A DNA stretch of 47,672 nucleotides from Novosphingobium sp. (GTDB taxonomy: Bacteria > Pseudomonadota > Alphaproteobacteria > Sphingomonadales > Sphingomonadaceae). The stretch is from positions 1 through 47,672 of the forward strand of contig NZ_JAIXPP010000104.1 of the NCBI RefSeq assembly GCF_027486195.1, in the 5' to 3' direction. Positions 18,035 through 26,583 of this stretch are shown here, piece after piece (within the stretch, counting starts at the first letter, position 1; every line of letters begins with the position of its first letter). Under the pieces are notes generated by a model that was not told the origin of the DNA, searched no databases, and saw only the letters and a program-made list of their open reading frames with translations. The position numbers and the translations under genes were made by a program.

Positions 18035-18052
18035 ATGACATTCGTATGCATT
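18035..18052. promoter_or_regulatory. Predicted LacI-type operator before the MFS sugar carrier (site C)
   Basis: The stretch ATGACATTC-GTATGCATT is an imperfect palindrome with central CG. Its core ACATTCGTATGC matches GCATACGTATGC at 10 of 12 positions. It lies in the 140-bp gap between the lacI-type gene and the carrier. Confidence 0.45.
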
Positions 18053-18143
18053 GCTGCCGAGGGCGCTGCGCTGGCCTAGGGATCAGGCAGAGATAACAAA
18101 GCAGATGCACCCGCTATGCGGGCGCATGGGGGAGCCGAACGGC

Positions 18144-19616
18144 GTGACAACTCGTCAGAAACCGCAGCAGTCCTTCTGGGGACTGTGGAATGTGAGCTTC
18201 GGCTTTTTCGGCATCCAGCTCGCGTTCGGGTTGCAGAACGCCAATGTCAGCCGCATTTTCCAGTCGCTCGGCAGCAGTGTCGACGATCTTGCGTTCCTGT
18301 GGATCGCCGGGCCGGTGACAGGCCTGATCGTGCAGCCGCTGATCGGGCATTACTCGGACCGCACCTGGGGGCGTTTCGGACGGCGGCGGCCCTACTTCGT
18401 AGCAGGCGCGGTGCTTGCGGCGCTGGCGCTGCTGGGCTTGCCGCAAGCAGGCGTTCTGCTGGTGGCCGCCGGGTTCCTCTGGCTGCTCGACGCATCGCTC
18501 AATATCGCAATGGAACCCTTCCGCGCCTTTGTGGGCGACATGACGCCGGACGACCAGCGCGCACAGGGTTTTGCACTGCAAACCTGGTTTATCGGCGCGG
18601 GCGCGGTGATCGGCAGCCTGCTGCCGGCCGTTTTCGCGCATCTCGGGATATCCAATACCGCGCCAGAGGGCGTGGTGCCGGATTCGGTACGGCTGAGCTT
18701 CACGATCGGCGCGGCGGCGATGGTGCTGGCGGTGGCGTGGACGGCCTTGCGGGTGCGCGAATACAGCCCCGAGGAAATGGCTGCGTTCAACAGCGACCAC
18801 GCCAATGCCGCGCAGCATGGGCAGCCGCTTGTCTATTCGCCGCGCGGGCCGATGTGGCTGCTGATCGGTGCCGGTCTTCTGGCGATCGTGAATGAAATGG
18901 GGCTCGACAAACAGCTCTATGTGCTAGGCGGCGGCCTCGCCCTCTTCGGCCTTGCGCAGATCGTGCTGCGCGCCACCAGAGCCAGAGGTGCACTGGCAGA
19001 AATCATGAGTGACCTTGCGCAGATGCCCGCGCAGATGCGCCAGCTGGCGGTAGCCCAGTTCTTTACCTGGACCGCGCTGTTCATCCTGTTCATCTACACG
19101 ACCCCGGTCGTCACCCGGAACGCCTTCGGTGCGACTGACACGATAGGCGCGGCCTATAACGCGGGCGCAGACTGGGTGGGCGTGATGTTCGCATTCTACA
19201 ACGGCGTCGCCGCGCTCGCCGCGTTCCTGCTGCCGGTTCTCGCGAAGCGGATCGGGAATGCGCGAACCCATGCACTGTGCCTGCTTGGCGGCGGAGTGGG
19301 CTTTCTTCTGCTGCTCGTGCTGCGCGACGCATGGCTGCTGCTGCTGCCGATGGTGTTCGTCGGCATTGCCTGGGCCTCGATCCTGGCGATGCCCTACGTG
19401 ATCCTCACGCGCGTGCTGCCGCCGCACAAGTTCGGCATCTATATTGGCGTGTTCAACATCTTCATCGTCGTGCCGCAGCTGATGGTCGCGACGATCATGG
19501 GCGGAGTGATCCGCAGCTTCTTCCCCACCGACCCCAAGTGGACCATGCTGGTGGGAGCAGTGGTGATGGCGGCCGCCGCGCTTGCGATGCTGCGCGTGCG
19601 CGAGGATCAAGCCTAA
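18144..19616 (+). CDS. MFS sugar:proton symporter, SLC45/sucrose-carrier type
   Basis: This is a 12-helix inner-membrane carrier of about 490 residues in the glycoside-pentoside-hexuronide/SUT group. It starts FWGLWNVSFGFFGIQLAFGLQNANVSRIFQSLG and has the loop HYSDRTWGRFGRRRPYF, which is typical of sucrose and maltose carriers. The likely start is GTG 18144, with GGGGGAG 9 nt upstream; ATG 18126 is an alternative adding six residues. It follows the LacI regulator on the same strand behind its own candidate operator. It probably imports maltose or a related alpha-glucoside from the periplasm for the cytoplasmic GH13 glucosidase. It converges with the SDR gene with only 8 bp between stops. Confidence 0.88.
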   Translation: MTTRQKPQQSFWGLWNVSFGFFGIQLAFGLQNANVSRIFQSLGSSVDDLAFLWIAGPVTGLIVQPLIGHYSDRTWGRFGRRRPYFVAGAVLAALALLGLPQAGVLLVAAGFLWLLDASLNIAMEPFRAFVGDMTPDDQRAQGFALQTWFIGAGAVIGSLLPAVFAHLGISNTAPEGVVPDSVRLSFTIGAAAMVLAVAWTALRVREYSPEEMAAFNSDHANAAQHGQPLVYSPRGPMWLLIGAGLLAIVNEMGLDKQLYVLGGGLALFGLAQIVLRATRARGALAEIMSDLAQMPAQMRQLAVAQFFTWTALFILFIYTTPVVTRNAFGATDTIGAAYNAGADWVGVMFAFYNGVAALAAFLLPVLAKRIGNARTHALCLLGGGVGFLLLLVLRDAWLLLLPMVFVGIAWASILAMPYVILTRVLPPHKFGIYIGVFNIFIVVPQLMVATIMGGVIRSFFPTDPKWTMLVGAVVMAAAALAMLRVREDQA

Positions 19617-19624
19617 TCCTGGGC

Positions 19625-20461
19625 CTAATACTGGAACGCCGCCTCAGGCACGGCGTCCATCAACGCATCGTTCCGTTCGCGCATCTTGTCGCGGAATTCG
19701 CCATGGGTGACGATATAGAGCCGATTGGCGAGAATGCCGTCGGCGACGATCTCGCCCACGGTGGCGGGGTCCATCCAGTCATTGCCGGGCGGGCGTTCCA
19801 GCAGGCTGGCCTCGCTTTGCCTAAAGCCGCTGCCCTCGCGTAGGTGCGCCGGGCGGTTGAGCGCAGCCTCATGGATATTCGAGCGTACGAAGGCGGGGCA
19901 CAGCACCGACATGCCGATGCCCTTGTCGGCAAGTTCCTCGCGCATGTTTTCCGTTAGATTGAGCACCGCCGCCTTGCCCGCAGCATAGATCGCGAAGTTC
20001 GACGGCATGCGGACCGCAGCGGCGAGTGAGGACACGTTCACCACATGCCCGCCCCGCCCGTGCGCGATCATGCGCGGCAGGAAGCTCTGCAGGCCATTGA
20101 CCACACCGCCGAGATTGACGCCGAGGCCGTAGTCCCAATCGGCATAGCCCGCTTCGAGCAAAGGCCCTTCGACGCCGACACCGGCATTGTTTACGAGAAT
20201 GTCGATGCCGCCGAGTTCGATATCCATGCGTTCGGCGACGGCGGCAAACGCGGCGCGGTCGGTGACGTCAAGCGTCAGCGCAGCAACGCTGCTGGCGAAG
20301 CCGGCTTCCCGGATATCCACCAGCGCGCGGTCGATGTGATCGGGCCGCAGATCGGCGATGACAACGAAGGCGCCGCGCTCAGCCAGTGCCTTGACGATCC
20401 CGAACCCGATGCCGCTGGCACCGCCGGTGACAAAGGCCCGCTTGTCATGGAAGCTGCGCAT
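19625..20461 (-). CDS. Short-chain dehydrogenase/reductase
   Basis: This 278-residue classical SDR has the NAD(P) motif TGGASGIG at 12-19, NNAGVG, the catalytic serine in NVSSLAA and YAAGK as the YxxxK pair. An acidic ADLRP after the second strand favours NAD(H). It is the last gene of the long minus-strand catabolic run, 11 bp after the SnoaL-like gene. The extended C-terminus (after PAFVRSNIHEAAL) is longer than in simple SDRs and resembles members acting on bulky aromatic alcohols. An arylalkanol to ketone step would fit the locus, but the substrate is unknown. Confidence 0.85.
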   Translation of the reverse strand: MRSFHDKRAFVTGGASGIGFGIVKALAERGAFVVIADLRPDHIDRALVDIREAGFASSVAALTLDVTDRAAFAAVAERMDIELGGIDILVNNAGVGVEGPLLEAGYADWDYGLGVNLGGVVNGLQSFLPRMIAHGRGGHVVNVSSLAAAVRMPSNFAIYAAGKAAVLNLTENMREELADKGIGMSVLCPAFVRSNIHEAALNRPAHLREGSGFRQSEASLLERPPGNDWMDPATVGEIVADGILANRLYIVTHGEFRDKMRERNDALMDAVPEAAFQY

Positions 20462-20472
20462 GGGGCCTCCCT

Positions 20473-21108
20473 TCAGCCCTCATAGACCCAGTAGCGCGGG
20501 CCGAAGCGTGCTTCGAGCTCGGCGAGCTTGGCCTTGTGGATCGCCTGGATTGCAGCGGGGGTGGTCGCTTCCTCGGCGGGAACTTCCTCGAGGCGGATGC
20601 TGGTCGGGTCCTCGTAGAGGTGCTCTCCGGCAAGGCGGGCCTTGTTGTCATAGGGCCAGATGAACGCCTGACGGCTGGAGACATGGTAGAGCGCATCAGC
20701 CTTGGGCGCATCGTAGCCCATCGCCTGCAAGTCTGCGCCGCGCGCAAGCTGGTGGAAGGTGATCTCGTCGCAGATGCCCCAGTCGTTCACCGCGAGGCGG
20801 TCGTCGGAATGCCACAGTACCGCCTGACCGACGCTGTTGTAGAAGCCCTTCACGCCTTCCTTGCCCTCGATCACTGCGGGGTTCGCACCCCAGCTGACGC
20901 GGTAGACCGGATGATCGCCCATCATGTCGCTGGCGGTGATATCGTCATAGAAACCCGCCCCTTCCAGATGCACGTGGCGCCAGAAGTTGAGCAGGATGGC
21001 CTTGTGCCGCGGGTTCGAAGTTGCGCCAAAAAGCGCCTCGGTTGGGCTCATGCATTCGAATACAGCGCGCTCAATGGCGTTCGTCGGCAGGGTCGTCGCG
21101 ATGTTCAT
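20473..21108 (-). CDS. SnoaL/NTF2-like protein of unknown function
   Basis: This 211-residue soluble protein has no signal peptide. The segment RHKAILLNFWRHVHLEGAGFYDDITASDMM and then EGKEGVKGFYNSVG resemble the SnoaL/NTF2 cone fold (polyketide cyclase, limonene epoxide hydrolase and dehydratase relatives). The family call is from pattern only. AAGGAGAG lies 5 nt before the ATG. It sits between a Zn alcohol dehydrogenase and an SDR with short gaps (24 and 11 bp), so it is part of the catabolic operon. No catalytic residues can be assigned. Confidence 0.6.
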   Translation of the reverse strand: MNIATTLPTNAIERAVFECMSPTEALFGATSNPRHKAILLNFWRHVHLEGAGFYDDITASDMMGDHPVYRVSWGANPAVIEGKEGVKGFYNSVGQAVLWHSDDRLAVNDWGICDEITFHQLARGADLQAMGYDAPKADALYHVSSRQAFIWPYDNKARLAGEHLYEDPTSIRLEEVPAEEATTPAAIQAIHKAKLAELEARFGPRYWVYEG

Positions 21109-21132
21109 CGGCCTCTCCTTTTGTGTTCTGGT

Positions 21133-22140
21133 TCAGGTTCCCGGAGCGATCAGCACTTTGCACTGCTGCGTGCGGCGGCGCAGCGCTTCGAACACGGTGG
21201 GGGTGCTGGCGAGCGGGATGGTTTCGGTGACGAGGAGACGCGGTTCGGCAGCGCCCCGGTCCAGCGCATCGAGCGCGGCGCGGTATTCATGGGCGGTGAA
21301 GAAGGCCGAGGTGACGAGGCGCACTTCCTTCGAAAGCATGGCGAAGCTGTTGAAGGTATCGGGCACGGTGCAGAGCCCCAGCAACACGATGGTGCCGCGC
21401 GCGCGGACTTGCTCGACGGCTTGCGCGATGAGGCCGGGAACGCCGACGCATTCGAATACTACGTCCGCCTTGCCGCCCAGCGCACGCTCCGCTGCGCCGA
21501 TCGGATCGGTGCGATCCGCGACGAAATCGTGCGCGCCCATGGCCAGCGCGCGGTCCTGCTGCCAGGTGGCGACATCCTGCACCACGACGCGCCCGGCCCC
21601 CATGCGCCGTGCCCAGAAGGCGGCGGCAAGGCCGATGGGACCCGCGCCGAGGACCAGCACCTTGTCGCCGATATGCATGCCCGCCATGGCAACCCCGTGG
21701 AGCGCGACGGCGAGCGGTTCGATGATTGCGCCATCGGCCAGACTGGCGGATTTCGGCAGCTTCACGCACTGGTTGGGCTTGGTGAGGGCATATTCAGCAT
21801 AGCCCCCGCCCTGCAGGCCGAAACCTTCGCACCATGAGACATTGCCCGCGAGGCAGGCGGGACAACGGCCACAGCTCTTGAGCGGGCTGACCGCCACGAG
21901 ATCGCCCTTGGCAAGGCCTTCTACGCGTTTGCCGAGTTCGACGATTTCGCCCGCGAATTCATGCCCGAGGATCGAGCCTGCGCCCTGCCCGTAGGCCGGG
22001 TCCTCGGTCATGTGCAGATCGGAGCCGCAGATGCCGCAGCGGCCGACCTTCACCACGACCTCGCCTTCGCCGGGCTCCGGATCGGGCACGGTCTCGACGC
22101 TCAGCGGCTTTTGCAGGCCCTGCATGACGGCGGCGCGCAT
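21133..22140 (-). CDS. Zinc-dependent alcohol dehydrogenase (MDR family)
   Basis: This 335-residue medium-chain dehydrogenase has the catalytic zinc residues C35 (GRCGICGSD) and H60-E61 (GHEFAGE). The four structural-zinc cysteines are C90, C93, C96 and C104. A Rossmann motif VLGAGPIGLAAA is in the second half. It is similar in layout to sorbitol and 2,3-butanediol-type dehydrogenases. In this operon it is a candidate for oxidising an aromatic side-chain alcohol, but a housekeeping polyol role cannot be excluded by sequence. The gene lies 12 bp after the SDR gene at 22153. Confidence 0.9.
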   Translation of the reverse strand: MRAAVMQGLQKPLSVETVPDPEPGEGEVVVKVGRCGICGSDLHMTEDPAYGQGAGSILGHEFAGEIVELGKRVEGLAKGDLVAVSPLKSCGRCPACLAGNVSWCEGFGLQGGGYAEYALTKPNQCVKLPKSASLADGAIIEPLAVALHGVAMAGMHIGDKVLVLGAGPIGLAAAFWARRMGAGRVVVQDVATWQQDRALAMGAHDFVADRTDPIGAAERALGGKADVVFECVGVPGLIAQAVEQVRARGTIVLLGLCTVPDTFNSFAMLSKEVRLVTSAFFTAHEYRAALDALDRGAAEPRLLVTETIPLASTPTVFEALRRRTQQCKVLIAPGT

Positions 22141-22152
22141 GGGCGTGGTTCC

Positions 22153-22902
22153 TCAGTGCGCGGTCTGGCCGCCATCGATGGCGATGGTGGCACCGTTGAT
22201 GAAGCTGGCAGCATCCGAGAGGAGGTGCAGCACGGTTCCGGCGATTTCCTCCGGCTGCCCGGCGCGGCCGCTGACATTGCCGGCGAAGAAGGCGGCGCGG
22301 AAGTTCGGGTCATCCGCCCAGTGCTGTGTCATCGGGGTGACGACAAAGCCGGGGGCGATGGCGTTCACGCGGATGTTTTGCTGCGCATATTCCACAGCGG
22401 CTGCCTTGGTCAGGCCCGAAACCGCATGTTTCATTGCGCAATAGACGCTCATGTTCGGGTCCGCGATCAACGCGCCGACCGAGGCGGTGTTGACGATGGC
22501 GCCGCCGCCCACCTTCAGGAAATGGCGGATTTCGGCTTGCATCGCGAAAAACACGCCCTTGAAATCGACGTCGATGGCGAGGTTCATTTCCTCCGGCGTC
22601 ACTTCATGGATCGGGCGCTGTGGGGGCAGGATGCCGGCGTTGTTGAAGGCGGCGTCGAGCCGGCCGTAGCGCACGAGGCAGGCCGCCACGAGCGCGTCCA
22701 TCGCGGCGGGATCGGTGACATTGGCGTGCATGAACGATGCCTCGCCGCCCGCCTGCTTGATGATGGCCACGGTTTCTTCGGCACGGGAATCGATATCGCC
22801 GATGATGACCTTGGCACCAGCGCCGGCAAGCGCAACGCAGGCGGCGCGGCCGATTCCAGTGGCGCCGCCGGTGACGAGCACGGCCTTATCGGCGAAGGTC
22901 AT
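22153..22902 (-). CDS. Short-chain dehydrogenase/reductase
   Basis: This is a classical SDR of about 249 residues. It has TGGATGIG near the N-terminus, NNAGIL, VNTASVGAL with the catalytic Ser, and YCAMKHAV as the YxxxK motif. GDIDSR after the second strand suggests NAD(H). The ATG at 22902 overlaps the metallo-hydrolase stop by 4 nt and is chosen for that reason; an ATG three codons earlier (22911) is equally readable. It belongs to the overlapping chain SDR-cytochrome-flavoprotein-hydrolase-SDR, so it probably acts on a product of the periplasmic oxidation, for example an arylalkanol. Confidence 0.87.
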   Translation of the reverse strand: MTFADKAVLVTGGATGIGRAACVALAGAGAKVIIGDIDSRAEETVAIIKQAGGEASFMHANVTDPAAMDALVAACLVRYGRLDAAFNNAGILPPQRPIHEVTPEEMNLAIDVDFKGVFFAMQAEIRHFLKVGGGAIVNTASVGALIADPNMSVYCAMKHAVSGLTKAAAVEYAQQNIRVNAIAPGFVVTPMTQHWADDPNFRAAFFAGNVSGRAGQPEEIAGTVLHLLSDAASFINGATIAIDGGQTAH

Positions 22903-23786
22903 TCGGTCCATGCGGCCTGCTCCCCCTTGGCAACGCGCGCGGAATTGCCGAGCAGGAAATCGCCCAGAACGTCGACCGCATCCGGGAAGGCCTTCTTAAC
23001 ACGGGCGCTGAGGTCGGCGCTGTCCTTCGAGGCGGCGACCAGCTTGGGCCACTCCGCAATATAGCGGCGGGTGAATTCAAGGCCCGATGCGTCGTTCGGC
23101 GTGCCCGGCTTGTCATGCCCGGCAACCACGATCTCGGGCTTCAGCGCGATGAAACTGTCATTCGCCTTGCCCCAGGCGGCAATGGCAGCGGCGTCATGCT
23201 CGCCCATCCAGAGGTACATCTGGTTGTAGACGAGATCGCCGGGGAACAGCGCCTTGATCGAAGGCGCCCAGAGTGCGGTGGCGTGGACATGGTCGCCCTG
23301 CACGGGGCCGAGGACCTTCAACTCCTTGCCCTCCAGCATGATCGTGTCACCCTCCAGCGCTGCAGGCGCAGTGGGATGGCGCGGGGCGTTGACACCGAGG
23401 ACTGGATACCAGCGCTTCACCTTGAAGGGCAGCGAGCGCCAGATATCGGCGGCCACCACCGGGTGCGCGACGATCTTCGCGTCCGGGAACGCATCCTGCA
23501 GCACTTCCATCGCGAAGAAATGATCGGGGTGGTCATGGGTGATGAAGATCGTGGTGAGGTGCTTGCCGCTATCGAGCACCATGGCGACGACGCGGTAGGC
23601 ATCGGCGCGGGTGAAGGGCGCGTCGACGAGGACCGCGTCCTTCTCGCCCTTGATCAGCGCGATATTGGCGAAGAGTGAGCCGCCACTGGTGCGCAGGGTT
23701 TCGACCGTGAGCGGCTTTTCCTGCGCATGCGCAGTGGTGGAGAGCAGCGCGGCGGCGAGCGCCAGAAGCGTTTTCCTGATCATCAT
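22899..23786 (-). CDS. Exported metallo-beta-lactamase-fold hydrolase
   Basis: This 295-residue protein has a signal peptide (MMIRKTLLALAAALLSTTAHAQ). The metallo-beta-lactamase motif THDHPDH (H84, H86, D88, H89) is the dinuclear metal site, and a later GDHVHATALW and FPGDLV supply further ligands. AGHDKPGTP near the C-terminus is also conserved in this fold. The start ATG 23786 overlaps the flavoprotein stop by 4 nt. The protein is probably periplasmic, next to the exported flavoprotein and cytochrome. Hydrolysis of an ester, lactone or thioester intermediate is possible. Antibiotic resistance is unlikely from the context. Confidence 0.85.
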   Translation of the reverse strand: MMIRKTLLALAAALLSTTAHAQEKPLTVETLRTSGGSLFANIALIKGEKDAVLVDAPFTRADAYRVVAMVLDSGKHLTTIFITHDHPDHFFAMEVLQDAFPDAKIVAHPVVAADIWRSLPFKVKRWYPVLGVNAPRHPTAPAALEGDTIMLEGKELKVLGPVQGDHVHATALWAPSIKALFPGDLVYNQMYLWMGEHDAAAIAAWGKANDSFIALKPEIVVAGHDKPGTPNDASGLEFTRRYIAEWPKLVAASKDSADLSARVKKAFPDAVDVLGDFLLGNSARVAKGEQAAWTE

Positions 23787-25402
23787 GCGATCCCTGATTT
23801 GCCGGGGGCGAGGATGTGGTTTGGATCGAGCGCGTGCTTGAGCTTGGCATTGAACGCGCGGTTCACGGTGCCGAACTGCTGCGCAACAAGATCCATGGCA
23901 TGAACGCCGGTGCGGTAGCTCGCCCAGCCCTTTTCGCCGAAGCCGATGACGAGTTCGCGGTAGCAATCGTCAGCGCGCTTCTCTTCGGCGGGGTCAGACT
24001 TGTCGTAAAGCAGCGCGATGATGTGGTGGAGTTCGCGGCTGCCGATGGCAAAGGCGGCGGTATAGTCGAAGCCGTGCTTGCCCAGGATCTGCTTGGCAAG
24101 CGCGACCTGTCCCTGCGTTTCGCTGCCTTTGGCTGGTGCAACCGGCGCGAACCACGCAAGGCCGCCACCATTCCCACGCCAGCGCGCGAGGCCGATTTCA
24201 TCGAGATTGAGGCCGCCCTGCATCAAGGTGGCGTGGTGGTGGAACCACGGGTTGTCCGCCATTTCGGCCTCGGTCAGCACTTCGCCGTCGATGGCGGCGA
24301 AGGCGGCGCGGATGATCTTCTCGCTTTCCGCGATCATTCCTTCCGTGCCGTATAGCGCGATATAGGTGTTCCACATGCCGAGGTTGTTGGCCGTGGCAGC
24401 CTTGGAAACGGCCTCGTCGGTGATCGGGCCAGCGCCGTCCCACACTTCGCTGCGCCGCTTGAACATGGCCAGCTGATAGGCGCCGCCCATCATCAGCACC
24501 ACGTTGGGCACGATGTTGGCAATGCGCAGCGGGCGCATCGCCTCGACAATGCGGGCGACGTCCTCCATCTTCTTGTGGCGAATGACAAAGGGCTTGTAGA
24601 CCGGCGGCGCGGGCATCAGCCACATGCCCATCTTGGTCACCACGCCGAAGTTCGATTGGGTGAACAGGCCATCGAGATAGGGCCCGTAGCCCCATTTGAA
24701 CGCCTGCCATGCGGAGGGGTTCTTCGTCGAGCCCATCCCGGTGCGCAAGATCTCGCCATCCGCAAGGACCACTTCCATGCCGCACTGGACCATGAAATGC
24801 TCGCCATAGGGCGTGTAACCCACGCCGCGATCTAGTGTGTTGCCGACCGGGCTGGCGATCGGGCCGACAGTGGGCACATCGATCCACAGCGGCAGGTTGT
24901 TCTCGACGAGGTAGTCCTTGAGCTGGCGATAGGTGACGCCCGGTTCTACCAGCGCGGTGCACAGCACAGGATCAACATCGATGATCCGGTTCATGCGCTT
25001 GAGATCGAGAATCATCTGCCCCGGCATGGCCGTGGTCGTCATGCCGTAGCCCATGTTCTTGCCGGTGGAGACCGGCCAGATCGGCTGGCGGAACTGGTTG
25101 GCGATCTTGACGATGGCCTGCACCTGCTCGACGTTTTCCGGGCAAACCGCGCCGACGGGGACATGCTTGCCGAAGGGATCGGGCGTGTAGGACTTCTTCC
25201 ACGGCGCAACAGCATCGGGATCGGCGAAGACCCAATCATCGCCGACGACCTTGCGCATGGCGGCAACTGCGCCCTTGAAATCGGCCTTCTTCACGCCGGG
25301 CGCGAGGACTGCCTTCGCCTTGGCGCCGGTGCCAAGGCCAACAGCGGCGGCGGAGGCCGCGCCTGCACCGAGCAGGCTGCGGCGATCGAGATTGACGGTC
25401 AT
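23783..25402 (-). CDS. Tat-exported FAD-linked oxidase of the 4-cresol dehydrogenase/vanillyl-alcohol oxidase family
   Basis: This is a 539-residue flavoprotein with an N-terminal twin-arginine leader (LDRRSLLGAGAASAAAVGLG). The PCMH-type FAD domain follows: STGKNMGYGMTTTAMPGQ near 112-129 and VEPGVTYRQLKDYLVENNLPLW. Y119 and the pair Y496-R497 (SYRTGVHAMD) match the phenolate-binding Tyr, Tyr and Arg of VAO and PchF. The family oxidises 4-alkylphenols via quinone methides, adding water to give alpha-hydroxy products. The preceding gene encodes a small cytochrome c, as in the PchCF flavocytochrome, so electrons likely go to cytochrome and not oxygen. The ATG at 25402 overlaps the cytochrome stop by 4 nt. 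The residue linking FAD covalently was not identified. Confidence 0.9.
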   Translation of the reverse strand: MTVNLDRRSLLGAGAASAAAVGLGTGAKAKAVLAPGVKKADFKGAVAAMRKVVGDDWVFADPDAVAPWKKSYTPDPFGKHVPVGAVCPENVEQVQAIVKIANQFRQPIWPVSTGKNMGYGMTTTAMPGQMILDLKRMNRIIDVDPVLCTALVEPGVTYRQLKDYLVENNLPLWIDVPTVGPIASPVGNTLDRGVGYTPYGEHFMVQCGMEVVLADGEILRTGMGSTKNPSAWQAFKWGYGPYLDGLFTQSNFGVVTKMGMWLMPAPPVYKPFVIRHKKMEDVARIVEAMRPLRIANIVPNVVLMMGGAYQLAMFKRRSEVWDGAGPITDEAVSKAATANNLGMWNTYIALYGTEGMIAESEKIIRAAFAAIDGEVLTEAEMADNPWFHHHATLMQGGLNLDEIGLARWRGNGGGLAWFAPVAPAKGSETQGQVALAKQILGKHGFDYTAAFAIGSRELHHIIALLYDKSDPAEEKRADDCYRELVIGFGEKGWASYRTGVHAMDLVAQQFGTVNRAFNAKLKHALDPNHILAPGKSGIA

Positions 25403-25716
25403 TGGCCGTGCTCCTTGGGGTCTGCGGCGCTGGTCTGGACCCAGACGGCAAGCGCCTTCAGCTCGGCGGGCGTCACTTCGGTGGGACGGAAGGCGGGCAT
25501 CGCGTTCTGACCGTGGCGGACCATGTATTCGACCGTTTCGGCAGGAAGGCCCCTGCCCCGGATCACCGGGCCGACGTTCTTGCCGTGGCAGTAGCCGCAC
25601 ACGGCGGCATAGACCTGTTCGGGGCTCCGCTGCGCCTGCACTTCGCCCAGCTTCTGCGCCGCCTGAGCAGTTCCCGCGAGCACAAGGCCCGCCACGAGGA
25701 CCAGCACCCGCTTCAC
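25399..25716 (-). CDS. Small exported cytochrome c, probable electron acceptor of the flavoprotein
   Basis: This 105-residue protein has a Sec leader MKRVLVLVAGLVLAGTAQA, the haem motif CGYCH at 40-44 and a likely axial M73 in NAMPAF. The start is a GTG at 25716 that overlaps the preceding SDR stop by 4 nt (GTGA); the longer ATG-initiated frame lies inside the SDR gene. Size and position match PchC, the cytochrome subunit of 4-cresol dehydrogenase, although sequence identity cannot be measured here. It should receive electrons from the adjacent Tat-exported flavoprotein in the periplasm and pass them to the respiratory chain. Confidence 0.88.
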   Translation of the reverse strand: MKRVLVLVAGLVLAGTAQAAQKLGEVQAQRSPEQVYAAVCGYCHGKNVGPVIRGRGLPAETVEYMVRHGQNAMPAFRPTEVTPAELKALAVWVQTSAADPKEHGQ

Positions 25717-26552
25717 TGGAATTTCCCCAGCATCATGCCGCCATCGATCACGACGTGGCTCCCGGTCATATAGTCCGAGGCATCGGAGGCGAGGAGCAAG
25801 GCCAACGGCTTGAGCTGTTCGGTTTCCGCAACCGCGCCCAGCGGCACGATGGCATCCCACGCCTTGCGCGCGACAGGGTCCTTCTTGAGCCAGCCCCCGC
25901 CGATATTGGTGACGAACGGCCCCGGCGCGATGGCATTGATGCGGATGCGGAACTCGGCGAGTTCCAGCCCCAGTGCGCGCACCATGTGCAGCACGCCGGC
26001 CTTGGCAGGCATGTAGGGCAGGCCGACGATGGGTTCGGTGACGAGCCCGGCGTTGGAGGCGGTGCAGATGATCGAGCCGCCGCTGCGACCATTGGCGCGG
26101 CCGGCCTGCTTCATCACGCGCACCGCGTTGCTCACGGTGTAGAACACGCCCGAAAGGTTGACCGAGATCGACTTGTCCCAGCGCTTCGGGTCGTACGTAT
26201 CGACCTGGCCATCGGGATTGCGGTGACCAGCGGGATTCCAGAAACCGGCACCCGTATCGATCCCGGCATTGGCGAAGGCGATGTCGAGCCCGCCATAGGC
26301 CTTGGCATGGGCATCGAACGCGGCGGTAACCGCATCGAAATCGGAAACATCGAGGCGGTCCGCGCGGGCTTCGTATCCGGCCTCACGCAGGCGGGCGGCT
26401 TCCCGCTCGGCGCCTTCGCCGTCGATATCCGTGATCGTGACCATGGCGCCCGCTTCCGCCATCGCCTCGGCATAGGCGAGGCCGATGCCCGACGCCGCGC
26501 CCGTGACAAGCGCAGAGCGGCCCTTGATGTCGAAACGGTCCAGAATTGCCAT
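25713..26552 (-). CDS. Short-chain dehydrogenase/reductase
   Basis: This 279-residue SDR has TGAASGIG near 18-25, NAGI, an IICTASNAG segment carrying the catalytic Ser, and YMPAK as YxxxK. TDID after the second strand suggests NAD(H). A 20-odd-residue insertion (GFWNPAGHRNPDGQVDTYDPKRW) follows the NAG motif and may shape the substrate pocket. It lies 31 bp after the Rieske gene and overlaps the cytochrome gene by 4 nt. With the flavocytochrome next to it, an arylalkanol to aryl ketone oxidation is a reasonable guess. Confidence 0.86.
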   Translation of the reverse strand: MAILDRFDIKGRSALVTGAASGIGLAYAEAMAEAGAMVTITDIDGEGAEREAARLREAGYEARADRLDVSDFDAVTAAFDAHAKAYGGLDIAFANAGIDTGAGFWNPAGHRNPDGQVDTYDPKRWDKSISVNLSGVFYTVSNAVRVMKQAGRANGRSGGSIICTASNAGLVTEPIVGLPYMPAKAGVLHMVRALGLELAEFRIRINAIAPGPFVTNIGGGWLKKDPVARKAWDAIVPLGAVAETEQLKPLALLLASDASDYMTGSHVVIDGGMMLGKFQ

Positions 26553-26583
26553 TGTCGTTGTATCCTCTCCTTCCGCAGCGGCC

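Noticed and set aside
18004..18143. Separate small gene in the gap before the MFS carrier
   Set aside because: The gap has ATG codons in frame with the carrier, but the GTG at 18144 has the best ribosome site and gives the usual N-terminus.
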